A DNA stretch of 64,000 nt from Spiractinospora alimapuensis (GTDB lineage: Bacteria; Actinomycetota; Actinomycetes; Streptosporangiales; Streptosporangiaceae). The number at the start of each line of letters is the position of its first letter. Positions within the stretch are counted from its first letter, which is position 1. Made by a program: the position numbers and the translations under genes. A model generated the notes under the pieces. It saw only the letters and a program-made list of their open reading frames with translations, was not told the DNA's origin and did no database searches. This document shows positions 25,978-34,240 of this stretch, piece by piece. The stretch lies in NCBI RefSeq assembly GCF_018437505.1, contig NZ_CP072467.1:4054010-4118009 (forward strand), read 5' to 3'.

Positions 25978-26628
25978 ATGAGTACTGATCACTCCACCCT
26001 CCCGGCGGCGTGGGAGTCCCGGGACGAGTCGCACCTGCTGCGCGCGGTGCGGCTCGCCGGATTCGCCGACACCGAGGCGGTCGCCGACCGTTGCGACCGC
26101 CCAGCCAGCGTCGTCGGTGACGCGCTGCGCGGCCTCGAAGGGCGTCGCCTGATCGAGCGCATGACCTTCGCCGACGCGGGTGGATGGATACTCACGGAAG
26201 CGGGGAAGGCCCGTGACCTCTCGTTGGTCCAGGAAGAGCTCGCGGTCTCCGGAGCGCGGTCCGTGCTCCAAGCCACGGCCGACGTCTTCGAAAGCACGGT
26301 CAATCACCGCCTCGTCCGGACGATCACCGAGTGGCAGTTGCGCCCACCCACGGGCCAGGAGGACGGGACGGAGGAGGTCCTACGGCGACTGACGGACGTG
26401 GCCGAGACTCTACGGGACCTCATGGCCGACCTCGTCGACGCGCTGCCTCGGTTCGGTCGCTACCCCCGGCAGTTCTCGGCGGCCCTGGCCAAGGCGCGCG
26501 AGGGCGACGACCAGTGGGTGGCCGGCGTGGGCCGGCTCTCCTGCCACGTGGTGTGGGCCGAACTCCATGAGGACCTGCTGTCCAGTCTTGGTCGGGGCCG
26601 CTCCGCGGAGCCCCGAGGAGGTCGGTGA
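25978..26628 (+). CDS. Winged-helix (MarR-like) DNA-binding protein
   Basis: The protein has 216 residues. Residues about 18-75 fit a winged helix-turn-helix (HLLRAVRLAGFADTEAVADRCDRPASVVGDALRGLEGRRLIERM...GWILTEAGKARD). The rest is helical, possibly a dimer or ligand domain. Its stop overlaps a GTG of the next gene as GTGA. A second regulator inside the operon suggests that the operon senses a small molecule or its phosphorylation state (inference). Confidence 0.7.
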   Translation: MSTDHSTLPAAWESRDESHLLRAVRLAGFADTEAVADRCDRPASVVGDALRGLEGRRLIERMTFADAGGWILTEAGKARDLSLVQEELAVSGARSVLQATADVFESTVNHRLVRTITEWQLRPPTGQEDGTEEVLRRLTDVAETLRDLMADLVDALPRFGRYPRQFSAALAKAREGDDQWVAGVGRLSCHVVWAELHEDLLSSLGRGRSAEPRGGR

Positions 26629-26630
26629 CC

Positions 26631-27236
26631 ATGCCCACCCGCACCGTCTACCTCGCGCGGCACGGGTCGGCCGACGCGTGGGGCCGGTTGACCGACGAGG
26701 GCCGCGAACAGTCCCGGTTGCTCGGCCAGCGGCTCGCGCGGCTGCCCATCGACGTAGTGTGGCACTCCCCGTTGCCCCGGGCGGTGGACAGCGCCCGGAT
26801 CATCGCGGCGGAGATGGGCCGCGTACTGGTCGACGAGGCCGCGGAACTCGTCGACCATGTCCCCTTCGTCCCCTCCAGCGACGACATCTCCGCCTCCTGG
26901 CTGGGGTTCTTCGACGGCTACGACCGCGCCGAGGCCGACGCCGGCCGAAGGACGGCGGACGGGCTGGCGGCCCGGTTCGGCGCACCAACCCGGCGTGCGC
27001 GGCGCCCCACCCACGAGGTGGCGGTGACGCACGCCTACCCGATCGCGTGGATGGTGCGCGACGCGCTCGGCGCCCCACCGGCACGATGGATGGCACTGGC
27101 CGGTATCGCCAACACGGGGCTCACGGTCGTCGAACACGCCGATGGGGAACCTCCCGCGGTGGTGATGGTCAACGACATGTCCCACCTCCCGACCGAACTA
27201 CGGTGGACGGGCTTCACGGGTGGGAGACCGCTGTGA
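26631..27236 (+). CDS. Histidine phosphatase superfamily protein
   Basis: The protein has 201 residues. The catalytic RHG motif is YLARHGSA at the N-terminus, followed by LTDEGREQSRLLGQRL, the phosphate-pocket Arg in SPLPRAVDSARII, and a second His in VAVTHAYPIAWM. The family transfers phosphate through phosphohistidine. An ATG at 26631 is chosen because the AGGAGG is 9 bases away; a GTG at 26625 overlaps the previous stop. Its own stop overlaps the GTG of the PEP-synthase-like gene. Confidence 0.88.
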   Translation: MPTRTVYLARHGSADAWGRLTDEGREQSRLLGQRLARLPIDVVWHSPLPRAVDSARIIAAEMGRVLVDEAAELVDHVPFVPSSDDISASWLGFFDGYDRAEADAGRRTADGLAARFGAPTRRARRPTHEVAVTHAYPIAWMVRDALGAPPARWMALAGIANTGLTVVEHADGEPPAVVMVNDMSHLPTELRWTGFTGGRPL

Positions 27237-28489
27237 ACGTCGTGGACCTCGCCGACGCCGATCCCGCGACCGCTGGCGGCAAGGCCGCGCCGCTGGCCGA
27301 ACTGACGCGGGCCGGCTTCGACGTGCCGCGAGGCTTCGTGGTGCCGGCCGGCGTGTACCGAGCCGCGGCGGCGGCGCTCGGTATCGCCGAACTCTCCGTC
27401 GATCACGCCGCCGAGGCCCGGGCGCGCGTTCGCGACTTCCGGCTCCCGAACGAGGTCGTCGACGACGTCTCCCTGGCGCTGGAGCGCCTGACCGACGGGG
27501 CGACGACCGACCGTGTCGCCGTTCGTTCGTCCTCGATCACGGAGGACGGACGGGAGGCGTCCGCCGCGGGCCAGCACGACAGCGTCCTCGCCGTGCGCGG
27601 AGCGGAGCGGGTGTGCGAAGCGATCCTCGAGTGCTGGGCGTCGCTGTGGACGAAGCGGGCTGTCGGCTACCGGGCGCGACAGGCCAGCCGGGACCCGGAC
27701 CCGAACGCGTTCGCCACGGCGGTACTGGTGCAACGGTTCGTCGACGCCGACGTCTCGGGAGTCATGTTCACCGGAGCCGCCAGCGTGATCGAAGCGTCAT
27801 GGGGAGTGGGAGAGCCGATCGTCGCCGGCCAGGTCACCCCCGACTCCTGGCGAGTCGGGGACTCCGGGATTCTTGAGCGCCGGCCCGGCGTCAAGACCGA
27901 GCGCGCCGATCGAGACGACGCCCGTCTCGTCACCCGACCCGTAGTCGTTCCGGAACGGACCCGGTTGTCCCTCACCGACGCCGAGGTCCTGCGACTCCGG
28001 GCCCTCGGAGACCAGGTCTCCACCACTCTGGGCGGACCCCGGGACATCGAATGGGCCAGCACGGCGGATACCACCTGGCTCCTTCAGGCCCGACCCGTGA
28101 CCGTGCCCGTGCCGGATTCCACGGCGCGGCCCCACCAGCCCGCCGGCCCCACCGCCCTCACCGGAGTGCCGGCCAGCCCAGGAACCGCGTCCGGACCAGT
28201 GCGCGTCGTGCGTGGACCCGCCGACTTTCCGAGGGTGCGCCCCGGCGACGTTCTCGTCTGCCGTGCGACGGACCCGGCGTGGACACCCCTGTTCATGGTG
28301 GCTTCGGCCGTGGTGACCGAGACGGGCGGGGTGCTCTCCCACGCGGCCATCGTCGCCCGGGAGGTCGGGATACCCGCCGTCTTGGCCGTCCCTGAAGCGA
28401 CCCAACTCCTCACCACCTCGTCCACCGCCACCGTCGACGGCCACACCGGCGAAGTGACGACGGATTCCCAGGCCCCGGGGGCGGTGTAG
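27233..28489 (+). CDS. Short PEP-synthase/PPDK-like phosphotransferase lacking an acceptor domain
   Basis: The protein has 418 residues. Residues 1-290 form the ATP-grasp domain of PEP synthases (GGKAAPLAELTRAGFDVPRGFVVPAG, VAVRSSSITEDG, VLVQRFVDADVSGVMFT, ending in WLLQARPVTV). Residues about 310-410 are the swivelling phosphohistidine domain with His370 in TETGGVLSHAAIVAREVGIPAVL. The TIM-barrel that binds pyruvate in full-length enzymes is missing, and so is the rifampicin-binding domain of rifampicin phosphotransferases. It may phosphorylate a partner protein or an unknown small molecule. It is coupled to a histidine phosphatase gene. Confidence 0.82.
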   Translation: MNVVDLADADPATAGGKAAPLAELTRAGFDVPRGFVVPAGVYRAAAAALGIAELSVDHAAEARARVRDFRLPNEVVDDVSLALERLTDGATTDRVAVRSSSITEDGREASAAGQHDSVLAVRGAERVCEAILECWASLWTKRAVGYRARQASRDPDPNAFATAVLVQRFVDADVSGVMFTGAASVIEASWGVGEPIVAGQVTPDSWRVGDSGILERRPGVKTERADRDDARLVTRPVVVPERTRLSLTDAEVLRLRALGDQVSTTLGGPRDIEWASTADTTWLLQARPVTVPVPDSTARPHQPAGPTALTGVPASPGTASGPVRVVRGPADFPRVRPGDVLVCRATDPAWTPLFMVASAVVTETGGVLSHAAIVAREVGIPAVLAVPEATQLLTTSSTATVDGHTGEVTTDSQAPGAV

Positions 28490-28542
28490 TGGCACTTTCT
28501 CCGCCCGCGGCGGCGCGGGTGGTGCGGACTCGCTCCCGTCGG

Positions 28543-29442
28543 TCAGGTCTCTGGGTTCAGCATCGTGGCCGCGGTCGCCATGTCCGCCTCGGTGCGGGTT
28601 GTCAGGGCGTAGAGGGCGAAGCCGATGGGGGAGGCCTCCCACAGGTGGCGGGCTTGGGCGGCCAGGCCGGAGTGGACGTGTCCGCCGGCCTCCGCGTAGG
28701 CGTCCAGGGTGACCCCCAGCATCTTCTCGCCCGCGGCACCGTACTGCGCGGACAGGTCCCGGGCCGGGTCGTCCACGCGCGCGGTCGTCCAGTCCAGGAC
28801 ACCCGTGATCGCGCCGTCGTCGGCGAGCAGGACGTGCGCGGGGTAGATCTCCCCGTGGGTCATGACGGTCCGCTCCGGCCAGCAGAGGTCGTCGGCCAAC
28901 CACGCCTCCCACGCTTCCGACAGGGCGGGCGCGACGGTGAACTCCGAGCCAACCCGCGCGATGTCGTCACGCCACGCCTGCCGCACCCGCTCCGGCGTAC
29001 GGACCTCGACCCCGGCGGCCTCGGCCCGCTCAGGCGTGACGGCGTGCAGGCGCGCCAACAGACGCCCAAGGCGGGCGGCGTAGTCCGGGCAGGCGGGGTC
29101 CATGTGCCACACGGGCTCCCCGGCGTCGGTGAGGGTCAGGCCAGGGGCACCATGCAGGGCCGGATAGGCGACCAACTCCGCCGTACGAACCCGCCAGTCC
29201 GGCACCGCGACCCCATCAGCGGCCAGAACCGGACCCACCAAGTCAAGGACCCGCACCTCTGCGGCCATACCGTCCCCAACATCCCCCCGACGCGGCACCC
29301 GCAACACCCACCGGCGCCCACCCTCGTCAGCGGCCATGACGACCCGATAGTCCAAGCCGGCCTCGATCAACACGGCGCCCTCGACGGACAGGTGGAGGCC
29401 GCGGGCGGCGGCCAGAGCGATGACGTCCTCGATCGTGTTCAC
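28543..29442 (-). CDS. Macrolide 2'-phosphotransferase-like antibiotic kinase (APH family)
   Basis: The protein has 299 residues. Features of the aminoglycoside/macrolide kinase fold are present: an ATP-binding N-lobe (RWVLRVPRRGDV), the catalytic loop VMTHGEIYPAHVLL and the metal-binding GVLDWTTARVDDPARD. Overall layout, including NTIEDVIALAAARGLHL at the start and the LRVPRR-x-DV segment, fits Mph enzymes, which inactivate macrolides by phosphorylating the 2'-hydroxyl. The start is a GTG at 29442. It is common in soil actinobacteria. Actual resistance depends on expression. Confidence 0.85.
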   Translation of the reverse strand: MNTIEDVIALAAARGLHLSVEGAVLIEAGLDYRVVMAADEGGRRWVLRVPRRGDVGDGMAAEVRVLDLVGPVLAADGVAVPDWRVRTAELVAYPALHGAPGLTLTDAGEPVWHMDPACPDYAARLGRLLARLHAVTPERAEAAGVEVRTPERVRQAWRDDIARVGSEFTVAPALSEAWEAWLADDLCWPERTVMTHGEIYPAHVLLADDGAITGVLDWTTARVDDPARDLSAQYGAAGEKMLGVTLDAYAEAGGHVHSGLAAQARHLWEASPIGFALYALTTRTEADMATAATMLNPET

Positions 29443-29759
29443 GAGACAACGCTCTCACCCACACGGGGCTGGAGGCGATCCGATGCTGAGGGGGTTGGGA
29501 TACCGTCTCCGAGAACACGAACAATCCAAAGTCGGACCAATCCGACTTCCGAGGCGAGCTGAGTACGAGGGGTATGCCAGAAAGAGCGCGGGCGCGGCGC
29601 GATCAGCGGGTGGTTTCCAGGACCTCCACCGGCCCAACGCCGGAGTGCGGAATGTCGGAATCCGCCCACACCTACGCCACTTCATTCCCCGCTCCTCCTG
29701 CGGTCAATCTCTATTCGTCCTCGAAACGCGGCACAGTCCGAGTTTCAATTGGAGGCGGC
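29443..29759. other. Gene-free stretch upstream of the helicase remnant
   Basis: No coding pattern, RNA gene or terminator is seen. Base composition drops compared with the flanking macrolide kinase, in keeping with the start of the accessory region. Confidence 0.4.
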
Positions 29760-30345
29760 GGCGAGCCGGAGGTGAACCGGGCCCTGCTGCATTCCCTGAT
29801 GAGGGATCACGGTTTCGAGATTGACATAGACGATTGTGTCGCGAAGTTCGAGGCGCAACTCGCGGAACTGGCTGACCCGCACGATCAGATGCGTGTGGTC
29901 TTCGCCAATCTGAGCGCGGTCGCTCAAGGTAACGGGACTGAGCTGAGTTGGACGAGTCGCCCGTCATCGGCCTATTCAGCTACGAGAAGTTCGCCATGGT
30001 CGAGGATCTCCAATCCCCGACACCACTCATCGCCTCTCACGGTCTCGTGGCGGCTCTCACGGGATATGAGTCGTGATCGAAATTGTGTGCGCACAACAGG
30101 CGACCTCGGGCGCCGCCGATCTGGACGAGGAGCCACCATGGGACGAATTCCTCGTGTGGGACTCCGATTCCTCGCAACATTTCGCTATTCTCGCTTCACT
30201 GGGTCGGCGCAATGTAAGGATCGAGGGGTCACCGGGCACACGAAAAAGTCAGACAATCACGAACATGATCGAGGAAGTGGCCGCCAAAGAAATGTGAGTG
30301 CTATTTGTCGCCGAGAAACGAGCCGCGATCGAGGCGGTTCCCGGG
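29760..30345 (+). pseudogene. Decayed DUF4011-type (superfamily I) helicase fragment
   Basis: Pieces of a large helicase appear in successive frames. EVNRALLHSLMRDHGFEIDID is followed, after a frame change, by VIGLFSYEKFAMVEDLQ and HGLVAALTGYES, which match the LGLFSFxKFxMYxDL segment of DUF4011 helicases. Then come DSDSSQHFAILASLGRRNVRI and EGSPGTRKSQTITNMIEE, a damaged Walker A where GPPGTGKSQTITNLI is expected. A TGA stop then splits it from VLFVAEKRAAIEAV. The normal gene exceeds 1000 residues, so only a fragment survives. Helicases of this family occur in anti-phage loci. Confidence 0.82.
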
Positions 30346-30422
30346 GGGATCCGGGCCTATTGTTCCGCCACCGCGCCGGGAGGCGAATCGACTCCCTCGG
30401 CGGATCCTGACAAGGGAAGGGC

Positions 30423-31805
30423 TCACCAGAGACGTTGCTGTCCGGAGGTCGGGCGGATGCGGGTCGGACCGCGGCTGCGGTTTCGCGCCTGGCGGGCGTT
30501 CGCGGTCTCGCCACCCCGTTCCGCGGCCATGACCACCCCATGCCCCTGGGAGACCCGTTGGGTCACCAGTGCACGCAGTTGCTCGACGGTAGTGCCGACC
30601 GTGCCGATGAGCCCTTCCTTCACCAGGTCGATAAACCGGCTGTTGTCCAGGTAGCGCGGCACGACTCCATAACCGAGTCTCCGTCCACCCCGAATTCCTT
30701 CAGTGCAAGGATGTTCCAGCAGTAGCCGCACGTAAGAGACAGGAAGGTACATTCCCCGTCCAGCGCCTTGGGAGCGCCCTGCGCCATCGGGCGTCCACTC
30801 GACGAGCTTGAGTAGACAGGGATCAGAGCCGACGCGCCAGTCTTCCGGACCCCGGGGAGCACAGCTGAGCGTGCTGATGTACTCAAGGCGATCGAGCTGC
30901 CTACGCAGTTGCTGGTTGACGAGGATGTCTCGCTCCGGCCCGAGCTTCTTGTACTGGACCAGGGTGAAACTGCGGGAGTTCTCGTGGTAGTAGATCAAGT
31001 CCGCGCCCAGCCGTCCTTCCACGGGGGTCGCATTGACGTTGGTAATCTCCAGCCGCCGGTCACCATCGGTGACCACGGTGATGTCATGCCGCTCGAGCCG
31101 GTTGGAATCGCGGTACCAACCCTCAGGAATCAGGGACCGAGCGTCGTGTTCGATCATGCTCTGTTCGGTCGGGTCGGTGATTAGCCCTGACAGGTATGGT
31201 GCCCCGTCGGTTGGCCGTCGCCAGGCGTTGATCGGTGTGGAGGGCAGATCCGCGATACGCATTGCCACGCGCAGCGCATCGCGCTCCATCCACCAGAGTT
31301 GTTCGACAAAGGAGTCGCCCTCAATACGATCCGGGTCGAGGAGTCCGCCGAGCCACTCGAGGAGTCTGGCAAGCGACGGATCGGCTCGACGCAGTGCGGC
31401 GAGAACGTCATCGCCCGCCTTCGGGGACAACGGAGCCGCACCCATTCGCAGGGCACGGGTGAGTTCGTCGTGCGTCGCCTCGTCCAGGTCAATGTCAGTG
31501 GAGGTGAAGGGGGCAGTCACTTCCCGAAGCGCTTCCGCCTTCACCCGTCGCCCGATTGTGGCGACCTTCTCGCCGCGAGCGCGGGACACGACCCCCATAG
31601 CGTGCAGGTGGTACCGGTCGGCATCTCCGTCTGTATCGGGGACGAAAACGAGGGCGACCTGGCTCTGCGACGAGGCTGGGGGCGCGGCCGAGGGGACGGT
31701 GGCCGTGAGAAATCGACTATGCCTGATCCGCAGGATGGTATCGCGCTGTTCCCACTCTTCCGCGGGAAGGGCGAAGACGTAGGGCACCTTCGGTAGCGTA
31801 CTCAC
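30423..31805 (-). CDS. Uncharacterised large protein with a possible PD-(D/E)XK-like core
   Basis: The protein has 460 residues. The N-terminal part is strand-rich (VALVFVPDTDGDADRYHLHAMG, then VVSRARGEKVATIGRRV). Around residues 265-290 a GADLIYY aspartate (D269) is followed after 14 residues by LVQYKK (Q285, K287). This spacing and the Q-x-K form resemble the D-x(n)-(E/Q)-x-K core of Mrr-like restriction nucleases. The C-terminus is Arg-rich. Starts are uncertain: GTG at 31805 or at 31826, neither with a strong ribosome site. It lies between two gene remnants in the defence-like region. No named family is recognised. Confidence 0.6.
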   Translation of the reverse strand: MSTLPKVPYVFALPAEEWEQRDTILRIRHSRFLTATVPSAAPPASSQSQVALVFVPDTDGDADRYHLHAMGVVSRARGEKVATIGRRVKAEALREVTAPFTSTDIDLDEATHDELTRALRMGAAPLSPKAGDDVLAALRRADPSLARLLEWLGGLLDPDRIEGDSFVEQLWWMERDALRVAMRIADLPSTPINAWRRPTDGAPYLSGLITDPTEQSMIEHDARSLIPEGWYRDSNRLERHDITVVTDGDRRLEITNVNATPVEGRLGADLIYYHENSRSFTLVQYKKLGPERDILVNQQLRRQLDRLEYISTLSCAPRGPEDWRVGSDPCLLKLVEWTPDGAGRSQGAGRGMYLPVSYVRLLLEHPCTEGIRGGRRLGYGVVPRYLDNSRFIDLVKEGLIGTVGTTVEQLRALVTQRVSQGHGVVMAAERGGETANARQARNRSRGPTRIRPTSGQQRLW

Positions 31806-31939
31806 ACGCCCACTGCCCCACAACACTCGCTCGCTGAGGGCTTACCAACCTGTTCGCCGGCGTCGGAGGGCCCATACTCCATTCGGAGAGCCGCCGGTGG
31901 TGTCGATCCCTCGGAGTGAATGGCAGGGTCAGTCAAACG

Positions 31940-32085
31940 AATGTGTCGTGGCTCTCGGAGCATCGGATGGAGCGCGGGACCGTTTGACAGGCACTCGTCC
32001 GGTAACCGGCAGAAGCCGTGTGTTTCGTACAGGCGCACGTTGCGAGGGGAGCTTGCCTCTACCTCGTGGTCGCGTCCGATTCAGG
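31940..32085 (-). pseudogene. C-terminal remnant of a GNAT acetyltransferase gene
   Basis: On the minus strand the translation VEASSPRNVRLYETHGF followed by CRLPDE and then LSNGPALHPMLRE matches the last strands of GNAT acetyltransferases, where E-A-S-x-x-N-x-x-L-Y-E-x-H-G-F is highly typical. An in-frame stop lies just upstream and no acetyl-CoA-binding motif precedes it, so only the tail of the gene is left. The rest of the 350-base gap has no gene. Confidence 0.65.
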
Positions 32086-32087
32086 TG

Positions 32088-32123
32088 ATTGGGCACCGGA
32101 CGCGGCCGTGTCCGATGCCCAAT
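32088..32123. terminator. Long near-perfect inverted repeat, probable terminator
   Basis: The 36-base palindrome has arms of 18 bases with two non-Watson-Crick positions (outer arms ATTGGGCA / TGCCCAAT, inner arms CGGAC / GTCCG). It lies 36 bases after the stop of the RibD-like gene on the minus strand, where an operon terminator is expected. A small repeat element is the alternative. Confidence 0.5.
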
Positions 32124-32158
32124 TGTTTGGAGGCCCTGTGGACTGGCTGGTGGTGTGT

Positions 32159-32794
32159 TCAGATTGGCGCTCTGCGGCCTTGGACGGTGTAGGTCAGGTG
32201 GGTGGCGTGTGGTGTTGAGGACTCCGAGCTGACCTGTTTCAGGGCGACACGACTGTCGTCCACGCCTTCGAAGAGTCGGACGCCCTTTCCGAACAGGACT
32301 GGTGCGAGGGCGATCGTGAATTCGTCGATCAGGCCGGCGTTGAGGCACTGCACGATCGTCTCGCCGCCGCCGGAGACGCGGACGTCCTGCTCTCCGGCGG
32401 CGGCGCGCGCCCGCTCGATCGCCGCCTCGATTCCGTCGTTGACGAAGTGGAACGTGGTCCCGCCCAGACGTTCCCACGGCTCGCGCGTCTCATGCGTGAC
32501 GACGAAGACCGGGCTGTGGAAGGGCGGCTCGTCGGGCCAGGAGCGCTCGCCGGCGTCGAACATCCGCTTGCCCATCACGTTCGCTCCGGTGCGCTCGAAC
32601 GTCGCTCGGACGATGTCGTTGTCGCGGCCCTCCTCGCCCCTGCCGCCCAACTTGAGACTGTCTCGGAAGTAGCGCAGCCGAAACGCCCACGCTTGCAGCT
32701 CCATCCACTGCTTTCCCATCAGCGCTTCCGGGGACTCGGGCGCGATGAACCCGTCCAACGACATCGACACACTGAAGAACACCGTGCCGGCCAT
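32159..32794 (-). CDS. Dihydrofolate reductase / RibD C-terminal-like protein
   Basis: The protein has 211 residues. It begins FFSVSMSLDGFIAPE and contains ANVMGKRMFDAGERSWPDEPPFHSPVFVVTHE and VRVSGGGETIVQCLNAGLIDEFTIALAPVLFGKGVRLFEG. These are hallmarks of the RibD_C-type reductase superfamily, which binds NADPH. The substrate is unknown. It is the last of three genes; its ATG overlaps the stop of the SRPBCC gene as TGATG. Confidence 0.88.
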   Translation of the reverse strand: MAGTVFFSVSMSLDGFIAPESPEALMGKQWMELQAWAFRLRYFRDSLKLGGRGEEGRDNDIVRATFERTGANVMGKRMFDAGERSWPDEPPFHSPVFVVTHETREPWERLGGTTFHFVNDGIEAAIERARAAAGEQDVRVSGGGETIVQCLNAGLIDEFTIALAPVLFGKGVRLFEGVDDSRVALKQVSSESSTPHATHLTYTVQGRRAPI

Positions 32795-33282
32795 CAGTTC
32801 TCAACTCCGTTCCGCGGGGCATCGGCGACGTAGGCGGCGAGGTTGTCAAGCGTTTGCCTGCCGCCCTCGATCGCACCGTGCTTCTCGATCGCCTTGTCGC
32901 GTAGTTCCTTGGTGGGGAAGACGGTGAGCATCTCGATTTTGGTCGTGTCTCCGTCCGCCGTGAACGTGAGGACCGACTCGAACGCGTCCGGGTCGTCGCG
33001 GTGCTCGCCGTGGAGCATCGCGATCCGCTCGGGCGGAGTGATCTCGGTCCAGGTGATCCACTCGGGGTAGTCGGTGCCGTCCGGGCCTCGCATCGTGAAG
33101 TCCCAGACTCCGCCGACGCGGAACTCGAACGCCCGCGTCGTGGTCGTGAACCCCTCCGGACCCCACCAGCGGGCGAGATGCCGTACTGCCGTGAACGCTT
33201 CGAACACCAACTCCCGTGGTGCGTCGATGGCGCGGGAGATCACGATCTCTCGATCTCGTGTATCTCGTCTCGTGCTACTCAT
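32794..33282 (-). CDS. SRPBCC / AHSA1-family protein
   Basis: The protein has 162 residues. It shows the START-like AHSA1 pattern: EIVISRAIDAPRELVFEAFTAVRHLARWWGPEGFTTT, then GGVWDFTMRGPDGTDYPEWITWTEITPPERI and a final amphipathic helix. The family binds hydrophobic ligands, and in ArsR-linked operons it is thought to act in ligand handling. Start at 33282 has GAGGGAAAG upstream and overlaps the stop of the ArsR gene as TGATG. Confidence 0.9.
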   Translation of the reverse strand: MSSTRRDTRDREIVISRAIDAPRELVFEAFTAVRHLARWWGPEGFTTTTRAFEFRVGGVWDFTMRGPDGTDYPEWITWTEITPPERIAMLHGEHRDDPDAFESVLTFTADGDTTKIEMLTVFPTKELRDKAIEKHGAIEGGRQTLDNLAAYVADAPRNGVEN

Positions 33283-33626
33283 CAGCTTTCCCTCGTGTGT
33301 TCCTGCTTCAGGTCCTGCACGTATGCGTCCAGACGGTCGAAGCTCTCGTTCCAGAACCGCTCGAACCCGCCCGTCCACTCGTGGACCGAGCGCAGCCCCC
33401 GGGCATCGAGGCGGTAGAGACGTTGCTTGCCCTGTTGACGGTCTTGTACCAGTCCGACCTGCCGGAGCACTCGCAGATGCTTCGACGTACCCGCCTGCGC
33501 CAAGCCCAAGTCGTGCGCCAGATCGTTCACCGCGCGTTCGCCAGCACGCAGCAGCATCAGAATCTCCCTGCGCTGCGGCTCCGCGATCGCATTGAAAACG
33601 TCCGACGTCGTTGCTGCTCGTGCCAT
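33282..33626 (-). CDS. ArsR-family regulator of the SRPBCC operon
   Basis: The 114-residue winged-helix protein shows FNAIAEPQRREILMLLRAGERAVNDLAHDLGLAQAGTSKHLRVLRQVGLVQDRQQGKQRLYRL. No metal-binding CxC motif is present, so it belongs to the ArsR subgroup paired with SRPBCC proteins, not to the arsenic sensors. It heads the operon ArsR - SRPBCC - RibD-like, whose genes overlap by one to five bases. An AT-rich dyad directly upstream is the likely operator. Confidence 0.9.
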   Translation of the reverse strand: MARAATTSDVFNAIAEPQRREILMLLRAGERAVNDLAHDLGLAQAGTSKHLRVLRQVGLVQDRQQGKQRLYRLDARGLRSVHEWTGGFERFWNESFDRLDAYVQDLKQEHTRES

Positions 33627-33634
33627 GACACCAA

Positions 33635-33656
33635 CATATATCCATATAGGAATACG
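33635..33656. promoter_or_regulatory. AT-rich dyad upstream of the ArsR gene, probable operator/promoter
   Basis: Within very GC-rich DNA, about 20 bases (core CATATATCCATATAGGAAT) are two-thirds A/T and contain the imperfect palindrome TATATCCATATA. It starts a few bases upstream of the ArsR start codon. ArsR proteins of SRPBCC operons repress from such sites. Confidence 0.5.
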
Positions 33657-33659
33657 TCA

Positions 33660-34015
33660 ACGGCCACACTGGACTTCCTCCGCGGCAATGCGTGGCCAAA
33701 AGAAGGATGGGGTAAGGCCCGGGTGGGCTGACCCTGTCTACATCCATCGCGTCGGATGGGCGGTGGCCTGCGATGGAGTCGTCCCGTTGGTCCCGTTGCA
33801 CAACCATCGTTGCGGTGATTCTTCTGGCCGCGATCGACGGGGTGGTCGCAGGTTATGCACGCGTGGCCGTTGGTCTCGCCGATGGGTGGCGGGTGCGGGC
33901 TGGGCGGCGTTTCTATCGTGACTAGACGAGCCTTGTGCACCACCCGGTGCTCGTCAGGGTGGTGGCGAGCCCGCGTAGGCACCGCCTCAGATCGCTGGCC
34001 TCGCTGAAAGCACGG
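33660..34015. other. Gene-free stretch between the ArsR operon and the defence operon
   Basis: Frames on both strands are broken or Arg/Pro-rich without family signals. It may be decayed mobile-element DNA, but no transposase motif or terminal repeat is visible. Confidence 0.35.
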
Positions 34016-34192
34016 TCACTGGTTGCACCGGTCAGGGTTGCTTGCTCCGTGCTCGATGATGTTACGAATCCAGAAGTCTTGGAGCTCGGCGCAGTCGAAG
34101 TGCGGTGCAACAGCTCCTATGAGCGTGTTCGCCAACGCTGGTCTACCTTGCCTTCCGCCGGGCTGAAGTGTGTCCGGGAAACCAGTGCTCAA
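34016..34192 (-). CDS. Short doubtful gene after the three-gene operon
   Basis: A 58-codon frame starting at a TTG encodes a soluble peptide containing LANTLIGAVAPHFDCAEL and IRNIIEHGASN. Its codon use resembles the neighbouring defence-type genes. It begins 48 bases after the stop of the third operon gene. It has no recognised family and no clear ribosome site, so it could be a fragment of a longer lost gene. Confidence 0.22.
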   Translation of the reverse strand: MSTGFPDTLQPGGRQGRPALANTLIGAVAPHFDCAELQDFWIRNIIEHGASNPDRCNQ

Positions 34193-34240
34193 CAGGCCGT
34201 GACACCCCCTTGTTCACCATCCAACGAAGCGAACGGCCTC

